Below are positions 55,058 to 64,000 of a DNA stretch of 64,000 nucleotides, one piece after another. The notes under the pieces are model-generated. The model saw only the letters and a program-made list of their open reading frames with translations, had not been told where the DNA came from and ran no database searches. The DNA is from Natronospira bacteriovora (lineage in GTDB: Bacteria; Pseudomonadota; Gammaproteobacteria; Natronospirales; Natronospiraceae). How positions within the stretch are numbered: the stretch's first letter is position 1; each line of letters starts with the position of its first letter. A program made the position numbers and the translations under genes. Location of the stretch: NCBI RefSeq assembly GCF_030848495.1, contig NZ_JAVDDT010000001.1, positions 496,001 through 560,000 of the forward strand, given 5' to 3'.

Positions 55058-55726
55058 CAAACTGCTCAGTTTGCGATTCAACTGCTCCAGGCGGTCGGGG
55101 GTTCCGACATCGACCCATTCGCCGGTGTGATGAATGCCCGCCACGCGGCCGGCACTGACTGCGTCACGCAGGCGGGGAGCCAAGGGCCAGGCACCCGGGG
55201 GAGCATCGGCGAACAGCTCGGGGTGATACAGGCCGATGCCGGCGAAGGTCAGGCGTGGCTCCCCCGCGGTTTCAACGCGACCGTCTCGCAGGGCGAAGTC
55301 ACCGCCGGGATTGTGCGCCGGGTTGTCCACCAGCAGCAGGCAGGCCAGGTCTTCGCGCCCCAGTTCAAGCTGCCTGAAATCGGTATCGCACCAGACGTCA
55401 CCGTTGACCACCAGGAAGGGCTCCGGCCCCAGCAATGGCAGGGCATGGCTGATGCCGCCGCCGGTTTCCAGAGCCGGCCAGCCCTCCGGCGAATAGAACA
55501 GGCGGGCACCAAGGCGGGCGCCATCGCCCAGCGCGGTTTCCAGCGTCTCACCCAGCCAGCCCAGATTGATCACAATCTCGGGCCAGCCGGCCGCTACCAG
55601 GCGCCGGATCTGGTGCTCGATCAGGGGCCTGCCATCCACTTCCAGCAACGGCTTCGGGCATCGATCCGTGAGTGGACGCATGCGTTCCCCGCGCCCGGCC
55701 GAGAGAATCATGGCTCGACGCCTCAC
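55055..55726 (-). CDS. murU: N-acetylmuramate 1-phosphate uridylyltransferase MurU
   Basis: 223 residues, nucleotidyltransferase fold. The opening [34 protein letters not shown] binds the nucleotide; [13 protein letters not shown] carries the metal Asp and [13 protein letters not shown] ends the domain. In Pseudomonas MurU converts MurNAc-1-phosphate to UDP-MurNAc, bypassing de novo MurA/MurB. It is coupled to amgK: the GTG start shares bases with the amgK stop (GTGA), with ggggag upstream. Other sugar-phosphate guanylyl/thymidylyl-transferases look similar, but the operon context fixes the call. Confidence 0.92.
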   Translation of the reverse strand: MRRRAMILSAGRGERMRPLTDRCPKPLLEVDGRPLIEHQIRRLVAAGWPEIVINLGWLGETLETALGDGARLGARLFYSPEGWPALETGGGISHALPLLGPEPFLVVNGDVWCDTDFRQLELGREDLACLLLVDNPAHNPGGDFALRDGRVETAGEPRLTFAGIGLYHPELFADAPPGAWPLAPRLRDAVSAGRVAGIHHTGEWVDVGTPDRLEQLNRKLSSL

Positions 55727-56724
55727 GCCGATGCTCCCCTTGCCGCGCCCGGGCTCCAACGCTCGATCAGTGACTGCAGGGGCCGCAATGCCGGTTCCGC
55801 CGCGGCGGCCTGGCGCAGATAGGCAAAAAATCGCGGAACGTCGCTGAGGTAATGGGGTTTTCCGTCGCGATGAGCGATGCGGGCAAAGATGCCGATGACC
55901 TTGAGGTGCCGGTGTACCGCCATCCAGCGGCAGTCATCCAGAAAATCCGAGCGGGAATGGGGAACCGGCAGCCCGGCCGCCAGCGCCTGACGGTGGAAGC
56001 GACTCAACCCGGCTTGCACGGTGGCGGCGGGGAAGCTGTGAAAGGCGTCCATGAACAGGCAGACCGGATCGTAACTGATGGGGCCAAGCACGGCATCCTG
56101 GAAATCGATCACCCCGGGTGCCGGGTGGGATGCCATGAGATTGCGGGGCATGAAATCCCGGTGCACGAAAACCCGGGGCTGGGCCAGGGCGCGATCACAG
56201 AGTTCCCTGAACAGGCTTTCGAGCAGCTCACGCTCCTCACCGGGCACGTCGATACCGCGCTCCCGGGCCAGATACCAGTCCGGGAAAAGGGCCAGCTCCC
56301 GCATGAGCAGATCGCGGTCGTATTCCGGCAGCCCCTCGGTCTCGGTTCCCGACTGCATGCGAACCAGGGTATCCACGGCGGCCTCCATCAGGGGCGCCGG
56401 ATCACGGTATGAGAAGGCCTCCAGATAGGTCTCCCGGCCCAGGTCCTCAAGCAGCAGAAAACCCTGGTCGATATCGGCGGCACGAATGGCCGGCACACGG
56501 ATGTCCGCCCGGGCCAGGCGCTGTGCCACATCCCGGAATGGCGCCGTGTCCTCTCGGTCGGGCGGCGCATCCATCACGATCAGGCTGCCCGACTCCAGGC
56601 CACTGACCCGGAAATACCGCCGGAAGGACGCATCCGCCGAGGCCGGCGCGAGATGGAATGGACATTGCGGATACAAGCCTGCAAGCCAGGCTTTCAGGGC
56701 CTCCAATCTGGCATCGGCACTCAT
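55723..56724 (-). CDS. amgK: N-acetylmuramate/N-acetylglucosamine anomeric kinase AmgK
   Basis: 333 residues, aminoglycoside-phosphotransferase-like fold. It phosphorylates recycled MurNAc (and GlcNAc) at the anomeric position for MurU. Kinase motifs: ATP lysine region [10 protein letters not shown] (here [11 protein letters not shown]), catalytic loop [11 protein letters not shown] with Asp, and metal [13 protein letters not shown]. The adjacent lptD gene on the other strand repeats the Pseudomonas neighbourhood. Start ATG at 56724 follows gggag; an upstream ATG at 56787 is less likely. Confidence 0.93.
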   Translation of the reverse strand: MSADARLEALKAWLAGLYPQCPFHLAPASADASFRRYFRVSGLESGSLIVMDAPPDREDTAPFRDVAQRLARADIRVPAIRAADIDQGFLLLEDLGRETYLEAFSYRDPAPLMEAAVDTLVRMQSGTETEGLPEYDRDLLMRELALFPDWYLARERGIDVPGEERELLESLFRELCDRALAQPRVFVHRDFMPRNLMASHPAPGVIDFQDAVLGPISYDPVCLFMDAFHSFPAATVQAGLSRFHRQALAAGLPVPHSRSDFLDDCRWMAVHRHLKVIGIFARIAHRDGKPHYLSDVPRFFAYLRQAAAAEPALRPLQSLIERWSPGAARGASA

Positions 56725-56908
56725 TTGCACTCCCGTTCCCTGATGCGCTGGCCCTGGTGGCCGTTTGCCGTTGAACACCGCGGGCATTTGTGCGATTTTA
56801 CCGCGCGCTCATATCCGGTCATCATACCTGCTTGCCGCCCGAGAACCAGCCAGCCAGGCTGGGCCGTGGCTCATCGCCGAATCAGGGATCGAGGAACAGG
56901 ATCGCCCC

Positions 56909-59209
56909 GTGCAGCCAAGGCCGAAACCCGACCGTCATTGCCCGGAACCGCCGCCTGCCAGCGCCAGCTGGCTGCTGTTGCTCGTCCTGCTGCTTCCCGC
57001 GACCACGCCGGCCATGACACTGGAACGGGAGGAGCCCCAGCCCTGGCGTCTCTGCCCCGCCTGGCCGCCGGAGCGCCCCCCCGAGACCATTGGCCCGCCA
57101 CCCACGGCCGAGACACCCGTGGACATCGAGGCGGACGAGATGGACGGGGTTCTTGAGGAGTATTTCGTCTACCGCGGTGACGTCATCCTGCGCCAGGGCA
57201 CCCGTCAATTGCGAGCGGAGGAACTGCTCTATCTGCCGCAGACACAAGAAGCGCGGGTCAGGGGAGATGTCAGCTTCCTCCAGAATGACCTGGCCTTCAG
57301 CGGCGTCGAAGCCAGCTTCGATCTGGGCAACGACAGCGGTGTCTTCGATCAGGCCGGTTTTCGCCTGCTGGATCGCCACGCGCGGGGCGAAGCCGGACAA
57401 CTGGTTCGGCAGGATGAGAACACCACCTTGCTGGAGGATCTTTTCTATACCACCTGCCCGGACGACAACCGGGACTGGGCCCTGAATGCCCGGCGCATGC
57501 ACATGGACCATGACAGCGGCCGCGGGGTGGCCCGTCACCTCTGGCTGGAGTTCAAGGGTGTGCCTTTCTTCTACAGCCCCTGGCTGAGCTTTCCGCTGGA
57601 TGATCGTCGCAAGAGCGGCTTCCTGTTCCCGGATTTCGGCCGCTCGGAACGCCATGGAACCGAGATTGCACTGCCCTTCTACTGGAACATCCATCCACAG
57701 CTGGATAGTCTGCTGACACCCCATCACCGCAGTGAGCGCGGCACCCAGCTTTACACCGAAACCCGCTACCTGACCCGCAGCACCCGTGGCAGTCTGCAGG
57801 CGGACTACCTGCCGGACGACTCGGTATTCGGTGATGACCGCTATTACCTTCAGTACCGCCAGAGCACCCGGTTGCCGGCAAACTGGCGGGTGGCTGCCAA
57901 TATCCAGCGCGTCTCCGACACCGAGTATTTCCTGGATCTGGACGACTCGCCCGGCGCTCGATCAAGAACTCATCTGCCACAGTCACTGACCATCAGCCAG
58001 AATACCGACTGGTATCGCTTCCAGAGTCGATTCCGCATTTTTCAGACCATTGACGACGCCATCGAAGACAGCCGCCTGCCCTACCGGGAGCTGCCGGACA
58101 TGCGCCTGGATTCCGACCTCCCCATTGGCGGCAGCGGCTTCCATGCCGAACTGGGCAATCGCTTCACCCGCTTCGAGCGCGCCGACTCCCTGGAGGCCGA
58201 CCGCCTGCACCTGCATCCGAGAATCACTGGGCGCTTCGGCACCCCGGGCTGGTTCGTTCAGCCTTCCATCGGCGGGCAATACACCCGCTACGACCTGAAC
58301 AATCCGACGGCGGAAACCCGTCGCAACAGCGGGGCCGAACTTGAACCCGGCGAAGACCGAACCCTGACCCGCAGTGCGCCTGTCTTCAGTCTCGATTCCG
58401 GGCTCATCCTCGAACGCCCTTTCGCCGATAGCCTGCATCTGCGCCAGACCCTGGAGCCACGGCTGTTCTACCTTTACGTGCCCTACCGGGATCAGAGCGC
58501 CTTCCCGCGTTTCGATACCCGCGAGATGGATTTCACTTTCGCCAGCCTGTTCATGGAAGATCGATTCATCGGTCCCGACCGCCTTGGTGACGCCAATCAG
58601 GTGGGGGTGGCCCTGACCTCGCGAGTTCTCGACAGCCGCTCGGGGCGCAGTCTGCTGACCGGCAGCCTGGGACAGATCCATCACTTCGACGACCGGGAGG
58701 TTGGTCTGGGTAGTGGCGATCCCGTCACCACCCAGCGCTCCGAGCTGGTTGGTGAAGTGCAACTGGCACCCACCGAAGCCTTCAGCGCCAGAACCACCGT
58801 CCTGTGGGATCCGGAAGATCGACAAACCCAGCGTAGCGCGATACAGTTCCAGTACCGCCCGGAAGCGCGAAAAGTCCTGAATCTTGGCTATCGCAACCGG
58901 CGCGACCGACTCGACCAGGTGGATTTTTCCTTTGCCTGGCCCATCACAGACCGCATCCGCGCCTTCGGACGCTGGAATCACTCTCTGCAGGATGACGAAA
59001 CCCTGGAACGTTTCGGCGGTCTGGAGTATGAGAGCTGTTGCTGGGCCCTTCGATTCACCACCCGGCGGCACATTTACAACCGCGATGGCGATGTGGATCG
59101 CTCCTTCATGATCCAGCTGGAGCTCAAGGGCCTCGGGGGAGTTGGCCAGACCGTGGATGATTTCCTTGACGAAAGCATCATGGGCTATGGCTATCGTGAT
59201 TACGACTGA
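56909..59209 (+). CDS. lptD: LPS-assembly outer-membrane protein LptD
   Basis: About 766 residues. It forms the outer-membrane barrel, with LptE, that inserts LPS. A signal peptide (about 18-36) is followed by the OstA-type periplasmic beta-jellyroll (about 65-200), which receives LPS from LptA, then the long barrel. Four cysteines that make the inter-domain disulfides appear in the expected places: LCPAW, TTCPDD and the CC pair in YESCCW. I place the start at a GTG (56909) after aggat; a longer frame to 56765 overlaps the amgK promoter region. Confidence 0.94.
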   Translation: MQPRPKPDRHCPEPPPASASWLLLLVLLLPATTPAMTLEREEPQPWRLCPAWPPERPPETIGPPPTAETPVDIEADEMDGVLEEYFVYRGDVILRQGTRQLRAEELLYLPQTQEARVRGDVSFLQNDLAFSGVEASFDLGNDSGVFDQAGFRLLDRHARGEAGQLVRQDENTTLLEDLFYTTCPDDNRDWALNARRMHMDHDSGRGVARHLWLEFKGVPFFYSPWLSFPLDDRRKSGFLFPDFGRSERHGTEIALPFYWNIHPQLDSLLTPHHRSERGTQLYTETRYLTRSTRGSLQADYLPDDSVFGDDRYYLQYRQSTRLPANWRVAANIQRVSDTEYFLDLDDSPGARSRTHLPQSLTISQNTDWYRFQSRFRIFQTIDDAIEDSRLPYRELPDMRLDSDLPIGGSGFHAELGNRFTRFERADSLEADRLHLHPRITGRFGTPGWFVQPSIGGQYTRYDLNNPTAETRRNSGAELEPGEDRTLTRSAPVFSLDSGLILERPFADSLHLRQTLEPRLFYLYVPYRDQSAFPRFDTREMDFTFASLFMEDRFIGPDRLGDANQVGVALTSRVLDSRSGRSLLTGSLGQIHHFDDREVGLGSGDPVTTQRSELVGEVQLAPTEAFSARTTVLWDPEDRQTQRSAIQFQYRPEARKVLNLGYRNRRDRLDQVDFSFAWPITDRIRAFGRWNHSLQDDETLERFGGLEYESCCWALRFTTRRHIYNRDGDVDRSFMIQLELKGLGGVGQTVDDFLDESIMGYGYRDYD

Positions 59210-59224
59210 AACAATGGAACGCAA

Positions 59225-60514
59225 ATGCGCAAGATGATGATCGGCGGCCTTGCCGCCCTGCTGACGCTGACGGCATTCTCGGCCGCGGCCAACACGCCGC
59301 TGGACCGTATCGTTGCGGTGGTCAATGACGAAGTCATCCTGAACTCCGAGCTGGAAGAGCGCATGGATACCATCCGCATGCGCATGGGCGGACCCGGTGC
59401 CCAGATGCCGCCGGAGCAGGAGTTTCGCCGCCAGGTGCTTGATTACATGATTGACGAGGCGGTGCAGTTGCAGCGCGGGCGCATGGGCGGGCTGCGTGTC
59501 AGTGATGACGAGGTCAACCAGGCGCTGGCCCGGATCGCCTCCCAGAACAACGTCACCCTGGCCCAGTTGCCCGAAGTCATGGAGGCCGAGGGCCTGGATT
59601 ACGCCACCGTTCGGGAACAGATTCGCCGTGAACTCATGCAGCAGCGGGTACAGCAGCGCATGCTGCATCGTGAAGTCACCGTCTCCGATCGTGAAGTCCA
59701 GGAATTCCTGGCCGAGATGGAAGCCCGGGGCGATCTGGACAGCGAGTATCTCGTCTCTCACATCATGATTGGCACAGGCGCATCCGATGACGCGGAAGCC
59801 CTGCGGGAAGCGCGCGAAAAGGCCGAAAACGTTCATCAGCAATTGCAGGAGGGCGCCGACTTTGGCCAGATGGCCGTCACCCATTCCGACAGCCGCACCG
59901 CCCTGGAAGGCGGCGATATGGGCTGGCGCGCCGGGCCGGAACTGCCCACGGTATTCGCCGAACGGGTTGTGGGCATGAATGCCGGTGACATCACCGCCCC
60001 CTTCCGCACCTCCAGCGGTTATCACATTCTCAAGCTCCAGGATGTCCGTCGTGGTGACCAGCTCATCGTGCAGGAACGCCGCTCTCGTCACATTCTGATC
60101 CGGCCCTCGGAAGTATTGCTCCCGGAGCAGGCTCAGCTGAGGCTGGTTGATCTGCGCCGCCGCATTGTCGAAGAAGGGGAAAGCTTCTCGGAGCTGGCAC
60201 GCGAACACTCCCAGGATCCCGGCTCGGCGTCCCTCGGCGGCGACCTGGGCTGGCAGACCCGTGGCCAGTTCGTTCCGGCCTTCGACCAGAAGCTGGATCA
60301 GATGGAAATCGGCGAAATCAGTGAACCGTTCCAGACCCAGTTCGGCTTCCACATCGTGCAGCTGATGGAAACCCGGGAACGCGACCGCACCCTGGACGCA
60401 CGCCGCAACCAGGCCCAGCAGTTCATCCGCGCCCAGAAGGCCGAGGAACGCATGGATGCCTGGCTGCAGAAGCTGCGCGACGAGTCCTACATCGAAATCC
60501 GCCTCGGGGGCTGA
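59225..60514 (+). CDS. surA: Periplasmic chaperone and peptidyl-prolyl isomerase SurA
   Basis: 429 residues with a signal peptide (about 1-22). The N-terminal chaperone domain begins LDRIVAVVNDEVIL; two parvulin domains follow (about 175-275 and 285-385), each with the SHIMI/RHILI start, GGDMGW/GGDLGW and SGYHILKL/FGFHIVQL end; a C-terminal helix completes the chaperone. It folds outer-membrane proteins including LptD, encoded just upstream. The order lptD-surA-pdxA-rsmA is standard. Confidence 0.97.
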   Translation: MRKMMIGGLAALLTLTAFSAAANTPLDRIVAVVNDEVILNSELEERMDTIRMRMGGPGAQMPPEQEFRRQVLDYMIDEAVQLQRGRMGGLRVSDDEVNQALARIASQNNVTLAQLPEVMEAEGLDYATVREQIRRELMQQRVQQRMLHREVTVSDREVQEFLAEMEARGDLDSEYLVSHIMIGTGASDDAEALREAREKAENVHQQLQEGADFGQMAVTHSDSRTALEGGDMGWRAGPELPTVFAERVVGMNAGDITAPFRTSSGYHILKLQDVRRGDQLIVQERRSRHILIRPSEVLLPEQAQLRLVDLRRRIVEEGESFSELAREHSQDPGSASLGGDLGWQTRGQFVPAFDQKLDQMEIGEISEPFQTQFGFHIVQLMETRERDRTLDARRNQAQQFIRAQKAEERMDAWLQKLRDESYIEIRLGG

Positions 60515-60516
60515 AC

Positions 60517-61512
60517 ATGCCCCTGTCGCGGCCGATCGCCCTCAGCTGCGGGGAACCTGCGGGTATCGGTCCCGACCTGGCCCTGAGCCTGGCCCAGCAG
60601 GATCGGGATTATCCCCTGGTTCTGCTGGGTGACCGCTCGGTTCTTGCCGAACGAGCCGATGCCCTCGGCCTGACCGTCCAGTTGCACGCGTGGGAGGACG
60701 GCGATACTGCCCGGGAAGCCGGCCACCTCTCGTTTCTGCACATCCCGGTTCATTCGCCCGTCCGGGCGGGCCATCTCGACCCGGTCAATGCCGCGCACGT
60801 AATCCGTCTGCTGGAGATTGGCTGCGATGGCTGCCTCGGTGGCCGTTTCGCCGCCCTGGTCACGGCGCCACTCCACAAGGGCGTGATCAATGAGGCCGGC
60901 CGCTCGTTCTCCGGCCATACGGAATTCCTGGCCGAGCGCAGCGGCGCCGCCCAGCCGGTGATGATGCTGGCCTGCCCCGGCCTGCGCGTGGCTCTCGCCA
61001 CCACGCATCTGCCCCTGCGCCAGGTGGCCGATGCCATCAGCCCGAAAGGGCTTGAAAGCGTCATCCGTGTCCTGCATGCCGACTTGCGACGGCTATTTGC
61101 CATCGACAACCCCCGTATCCTGGTCTGCGGCCTGAACCCCCATGCCGGGGAAGGCGGGCATCTGGGCCATGAGGAAGGCGAGATCATTGCACCCCTGCTG
61201 GAACGTCTGCGCCGTGAAGGCATGCAGTTGAACGGCCCCCTGCCGGCAGACACTCTGTTCACCCCCAAGGTACTCGAACAGGGCGATGCGGTGCTGGCCA
61301 TGTTCCATGACCAGGGCCTGCCGGTACTCAAGCACAAGGGTTTCGGCAAGGCCGTGAACCTGACCCTGGGCCTGCCCATCATCCGCACTTCGGTGGACCA
61401 CGGCACCGCCCTGGATCTGGCCGGCAGCGGCAGGGCCGATGCCGGCAGCCTGCAGGCCGCCATTGGCCTCGCCGTGGAACTGGCGGAAAACCAGCCGGAA
61501 ATACCGTCATGA
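60517..61512 (+). CDS. pdxA: 4-hydroxythreonine-4-phosphate dehydrogenase
   Basis: 331 residues. It oxidises 4-phosphohydroxy-L-threonine in pyridoxal phosphate synthesis. Motifs: SCGEPAGIGPDL, VTAPLHKGVINEAG, FSGHTEFLAE (metal His), GLNPHAGEGGHLG (metal His) and MFHDQGLPVLKHKGFGKAVN (metal His). Its stop overlaps the rsmA ATG. Confidence 0.97.
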   Translation: MPLSRPIALSCGEPAGIGPDLALSLAQQDRDYPLVLLGDRSVLAERADALGLTVQLHAWEDGDTAREAGHLSFLHIPVHSPVRAGHLDPVNAAHVIRLLEIGCDGCLGGRFAALVTAPLHKGVINEAGRSFSGHTEFLAERSGAAQPVMMLACPGLRVALATTHLPLRQVADAISPKGLESVIRVLHADLRRLFAIDNPRILVCGLNPHAGEGGHLGHEEGEIIAPLLERLRREGMQLNGPLPADTLFTPKVLEQGDAVLAMFHDQGLPVLKHKGFGKAVNLTLGLPIIRTSVDHGTALDLAGSGRADAGSLQAAIGLAVELAENQPEIPS

Positions 61513-62288
61513 ATGAACATCGCGCTCGCAAGCGCTTCGGCCAGCACTTCCTGCACGACCGCAATATCATTGGCCGCATCGTCGATGTCATCGACCCGAA
61601 GCCGGGCGACAGACTGCTGGAAATTGGTCCTGGCCTGGGCGCCATCAGCGGGCCCCTGATGGAGCGCCACGGTGACCTGGATGTGGTCGAGATCGACCGC
61701 GACGTCATCCCCCACCTGCAGGAGAAATGCGCCGGCCTGGGGGAGCTTCGCGTGCACAACGTGGATGCGCTGAAGTTCCGTCTCGACAGCCTTGGGCCCG
61801 GTCCCTGGCGGGTAGTGGGCAACCTCCCCTACAACATCTCCACCCCGCTGATGTTCCATCTCTTCAGCCAGATCAGCGCCATCACCGACATGCACTTCAT
61901 GCTGCAGAAGGAAGTGGTGGATCGACTGGTGGCCGAACCGGGCACCTCCGATTACGGCCGTCTGGGCATCATGAGCGCTCTGTACTGCGAAGCCGAACAC
62001 CTCTTTGATGTCCCGCCCGGCGCCTTCAGCCCTCGCCCCAAGGTGCAGTCGAGCATCGTGCGCCTGCGTCCCCGCGCTACCCCGATCTGCCCTGCCGACC
62101 ATCAGGAGGTGCTGGCCCAGCTGGTCCGCCAGGCCTTCTCCAGGCGCCGCAAGACCCTGCGCAATGCCCTCAAGGGCCTGGTGAACGCCGATACCGTGGA
62201 ACAGCTTGGCATCGACCCAGGCGCCCGTCCCGAAACCCTGCCGCCCGAAGCCTTTGCGAAGCTGGCGGAACGGGTGGTCGCGGGGTGA
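61509..62288 (+). CDS. rsmA: 16S rRNA (adenine1518-N6/1519-N6)-dimethyltransferase
   Basis: 259 residues. It dimethylates two adjacent adenines in helix 45 of 16S rRNA with SAM. Motifs: KRFGQHFL, LEIGPGLGAI (SAM), catalytic NLPYNIS, VVDRLVAEPG and FSRRRKTLRNAL. ATGA overlap with pdxA. In E. coli apaG and apaH follow directly; here a REP-like hairpin and a Usp gene lie between. Confidence 0.97.
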   Translation: MNEHRARKRFGQHFLHDRNIIGRIVDVIDPKPGDRLLEIGPGLGAISGPLMERHGDLDVVEIDRDVIPHLQEKCAGLGELRVHNVDALKFRLDSLGPGPWRVVGNLPYNISTPLMFHLFSQISAITDMHFMLQKEVVDRLVAEPGTSDYGRLGIMSALYCEAEHLFDVPPGAFSPRPKVQSSIVRLRPRATPICPADHQEVLAQLVRQAFSRRRKTLRNALKGLVNADTVEQLGIDPGARPETLPPEAFAKLAERVVAG

Positions 62289-62335
62289 TGAGGATTGCGC
62301 CACATGTAATGGCAAAACGTCGGATTCTGGCCATT

Positions 62336-62353
62336 GCGCGGATGAATCCGCGC
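62336..62353. repeat. REP-like palindrome
   Basis: GCGCGGATGAATCCGCGC is a perfect palindromic hairpin (seven pairs and a TGAA loop), followed by CTACAG. This GCGGAT-GA-ATCCGC core followed by CCTAC resembles short intergenic repeats I recall in many gammaproteobacteria. It lies 48 bases after rsmA and before the Usp gene and might protect or end the rsmA message. Confidence 0.65.
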
Positions 62354-62475
62354 CTACAGAGGGCAATCGGTGAATTATTGTAAAGTTCCCACCGCCTCAG
62401 AATTCCTCATAGGTTTTTGCCGCCCCTACCCTCGCCTATACTGACCGCAGGATATCCGCTCACTGGGGGAAACAC

Positions 62476-62934
62476 ATGAATGTCTATCAGCACATTCTGG
62501 TAGCGACGGATCTGGCCGAAGACAGCGACCAGGTGCTGGCTCGTGCCATGCAACTGGCGGAAACCTCGCGAGCACGCCTGTCCCTGCTCCACGTGGTGGA
62601 GTACCTGCCGGTGGATCCGGCCGGGGAGGCCCTGCTGCCGCCGCCGGTGGACATGGAAGAGGAATTGATCAACAGCGCCCGTGAGCGCATCCAGGGCCTC
62701 ATCCACCGTCAGCAGCTGGAACCGTCGGAAGTACTGATCGAAATCGGCCAGACCAAGGCCGAGATCAAGCGCGTGGCCGGCGAAATCGGTGCGGATCTGA
62801 TCGTGCTGGGCAGCCGTGAGCGGCACGGCCTGGCACTGCTGAGGGGGGGCACCCAGCGCTCGGTGGTTCACAACGCACCCTGCGATGTGCTCGCCGTGCG
62901 CATCCAGGAACCAGCGGATGGCGAGGGCGATTGA
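62476..62934 (+). CDS. UspA-family universal stress protein
   Basis: 152 residues. The nucleotide-binding Usp fold opens YQHILVATDLAEDSDQVLARAM; the ATP-type loop near the C-terminus reads VLGSRERHGLALLRGGTQRSVVHNAPCDVLAVR, matching the G-2x-G-9x-G-S/T pattern. Small cytosolic stress proteins of this kind accumulate on growth arrest; target unknown. Ribosome site ggggga precedes the ATG and TATACT at 62437-62442 may be its -10 box. It interrupts the otherwise conserved rsmA-apaG order. Confidence 0.93.
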   Translation: MNVYQHILVATDLAEDSDQVLARAMQLAETSRARLSLLHVVEYLPVDPAGEALLPPPVDMEEELINSARERIQGLIHRQQLEPSEVLIEIGQTKAEIKRVAGEIGADLIVLGSRERHGLALLRGGTQRSVVHNAPCDVLAVRIQEPADGEGD

Positions 62935-63030
62935 GAAAGCGCTGATTCATTCCTCCTCTCCGCCAACGCCGAGCCACGGCATTCGGGTAGAATGGTGATT
63001 TCCGTCATTTCTCTGGCAGACTGGTTTTCC

Positions 63031-63414
63031 ATGGACACCCCCAACAACCACAACATCCTGGTCGACGTGAGCACCCGTTTCCTGCAGAGCGAGTCTGACC
63101 CGGTTCAGGGCCGTTATGTATTTGCCTATACCATCACGCTGCGCAATGACGGGCGGATTGCCGCCAAACTGCTCAAGCGACACTGGGTCATTACCGACGC
63201 CAATGGCAAGGTGCAGGAAGTCCATGGGGACGGGGTGATCGGGGAGTACCCTTATCTGCAGCCGGGCGAGAGTTACGAATACACCAGTGGCACCATCATC
63301 GAGACACCCGTGGGTTCCATGGAGGGCAGTTACCTGATGGAGGCCGATGACGGGCAGTCCTTCGACGCCCCCATCGCGCCCTTCCGTCTGGCCGTCCCCG
63401 GCGTCGTCAACTGA
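63031..63414 (+). CDS. apaG: ApaG protein (Co2+/Mg2+ efflux-associated)
   Basis: 127 residues, fibronectin III-like fold, close to the 125 of E. coli. RYVFAYTITLRNDG, the pyrophosphate-type loop and EYTSGTIIETPVGSMEGSY are characteristic. Function is unsettled; it has been linked to metal resistance and nucleotide binding. I use the ATG at 63031; an upstream ATG at 62992 would place its start within a TAGAAT box that looks like the promoter -10. apaH follows after 19 bases. Confidence 0.93.
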   Translation: MDTPNNHNILVDVSTRFLQSESDPVQGRYVFAYTITLRNDGRIAAKLLKRHWVITDANGKVQEVHGDGVIGEYPYLQPGESYEYTSGTIIETPVGSMEGSYLMEADDGQSFDAPIAPFRLAVPGVVN

Positions 63415-63433
63415 ATTCCACCCCGAGGCACAA

Positions 63434-64000
63434 ATGGCCATTTTTGCTATTGGCGACATTCAGGGCTGTTATCGAGAACTGGAACAGCTGCTTGACCGAA
63501 TCAATTTCGACCCGTCCGAGGACAGCGTCTGGTTCGCCGGCGACATCGTCAACCGGGGGCCGGAATCCTTGCAGGCCCTGCGCTTCGTGCGCAACCTCGG
63601 TGAACAGGCCATCACCGTACTGGGCAACCATGACATGCATCTGCTGGCCATGGCCCACCGGGATGAGGCCAGCCTCAAACCCAAGGACACCCTCGCCGAG
63701 ATCCTGGACGCGCCGGATGCCGGTGAACTGCTGGACTGGCTGCGCCACCGCCCCTTCCTGCACCATGATCGGGACCTTGGCTATGGCATCGTCCACGCCG
63801 GGCTTCCGCCGCAATGGGACATGAGCGAAGCCCTGGCCCGATCGCGGGAACTGGAAGCGGCACTGCAGGGCCCCGACTACCGGGATTTTCTGGCCCATAT
63901 GTACGGCAACGAGCCCGACCAGTGGGATGAGTCCCTCAGCGGCCATGACCGCCTGCGCTACATCATCAACTGCTTCACCCGCATGCGCTTCGTGGATGCC
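63434..64000 (+). CDS. apaH: Diadenosine tetraphosphatase ApaH (truncated by window end)
   Basis: 189 complete codons are visible; the reading frame is open at the right edge, and the E. coli protein is about 280 residues, so about 80-90 residues are missing. It splits Ap4A symmetrically into two ADP. The metallophosphatase blocks are present: GDIQGCYREL, GDIVNRGPES, GNHDMHLL and HAGLPPQWD. The ribosome site gagg precedes the ATG. It is the last gene of the apaG-apaH pair. Confidence 0.95.
   Translation, partial: MAIFAIGDIQGCYRELEQLLDRINFDPSEDSVWFAGDIVNRGPESLQALRFVRNLGEQAITVLGNHDMHLLAMAHRDEASLKPKDTLAEILDAPDAGELLDWLRHRPFLHHDRDLGYGIVHAGLPPQWDMSEALARSRELEAALQGPDYRDFLAHMYGNEPDQWDESLSGHDRLRYIINCFTRMRFVDA

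Noticed and set aside
57983-60352. A 789-codon open frame antisense to lptD and surA
   Set aside because: It is a shadow of two well-identified genes in high-GC DNA; it has no family-like motifs and a His/Gln/Ala-rich composition typical of antisense frames.

Overview
This 64 kb window is a high-GC, densely coded stretch of a gammaproteobacterial chromosome. Several gene orders are classic for the class: TPR-lolB-ispE-tRNA-Gln-prs-rplY-pth-ychF-tRNA-Met opposite hemA-prfA; gatCAB opposite mreBCD-mrdA-rodA-mltB-rlpA-dacA; and amgK-murU opposite lptD-surA-pdxA-rsmA-apaG-apaH. The gene order, the mildly acidic proteins, an NhaC-type antiporter and secreted S9 and cytosolic proline peptidases suggest a deep-branching member of the Chromatiales/Ectothiorhodospiraceae or Wenzhouxiangella/Natronospira kind, possibly halo- or alkaliphilic. 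That placement is inference. I see no prophage, insertion sequence, CRISPR array, toxin-antitoxin pair or defence island; most of the window is core genome.

Layout. 0-13 kb: a c-di-GMP signalling block with three GGDEF-EAL proteins, one translationally coupled to a periplasmic binding protein, plus a secreted S9 peptidase, a small conserved-looking protein and a large LysM transglycosylase. 13-20 kb: pepQ, a DUF4438 lipoprotein, an NhaC antiporter, a 275 bp non-coding element with terminal inverted repeats, an OmpA-like lipoprotein and an unrecognised 640-residue lipoprotein. 20-29.7 kb: translation, envelope and haem housekeeping genes on both strands, with two tRNAs. 29.7-38.9 kb: a sulfur amino acid module (O-acetylserine sulfhydrylase, cystathionine beta-synthase, a cystathionine lyase-type enzyme) together with an SseB-domain protein and an EGLN/PHD2-like prolyl hydroxylase. 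It lies between prfA and prmC-moeB, which are often adjacent. A candidate small RNA and a von Willebrand lipoprotein follow. 38.9-43.2 kb: Hsp33 and the GatCAB amidotransferase. 43.4-54 kb: the elongasome and peptidoglycan run, ending in D-amino acid aminotransferase, ybeD and lipB. 54-64 kb: a DUF429 protein, muropeptide recycling (MurU/AmgK), outer-membrane biogenesis (LptD/SurA), pdxA, rsmA, a Usp protein, apaG and a truncated apaH.

The strongest unexplained signal is a family of non-coding elements made of GTCGTT/GTCGTA-type hexamers arranged as long imperfect hairpins. They sit directly behind genes (prfA, rodA, lipB, DUF429, murU), sometimes supply the stop codon, and share a loop sequence in two copies. 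Other leads are the binding-protein/GGDEF-EAL pair, the bacterial PHD2-like hydroxylase, the 275 bp inverted-repeat element and a terminator-ended transcript candidate at about 35.7-35.9 kb.
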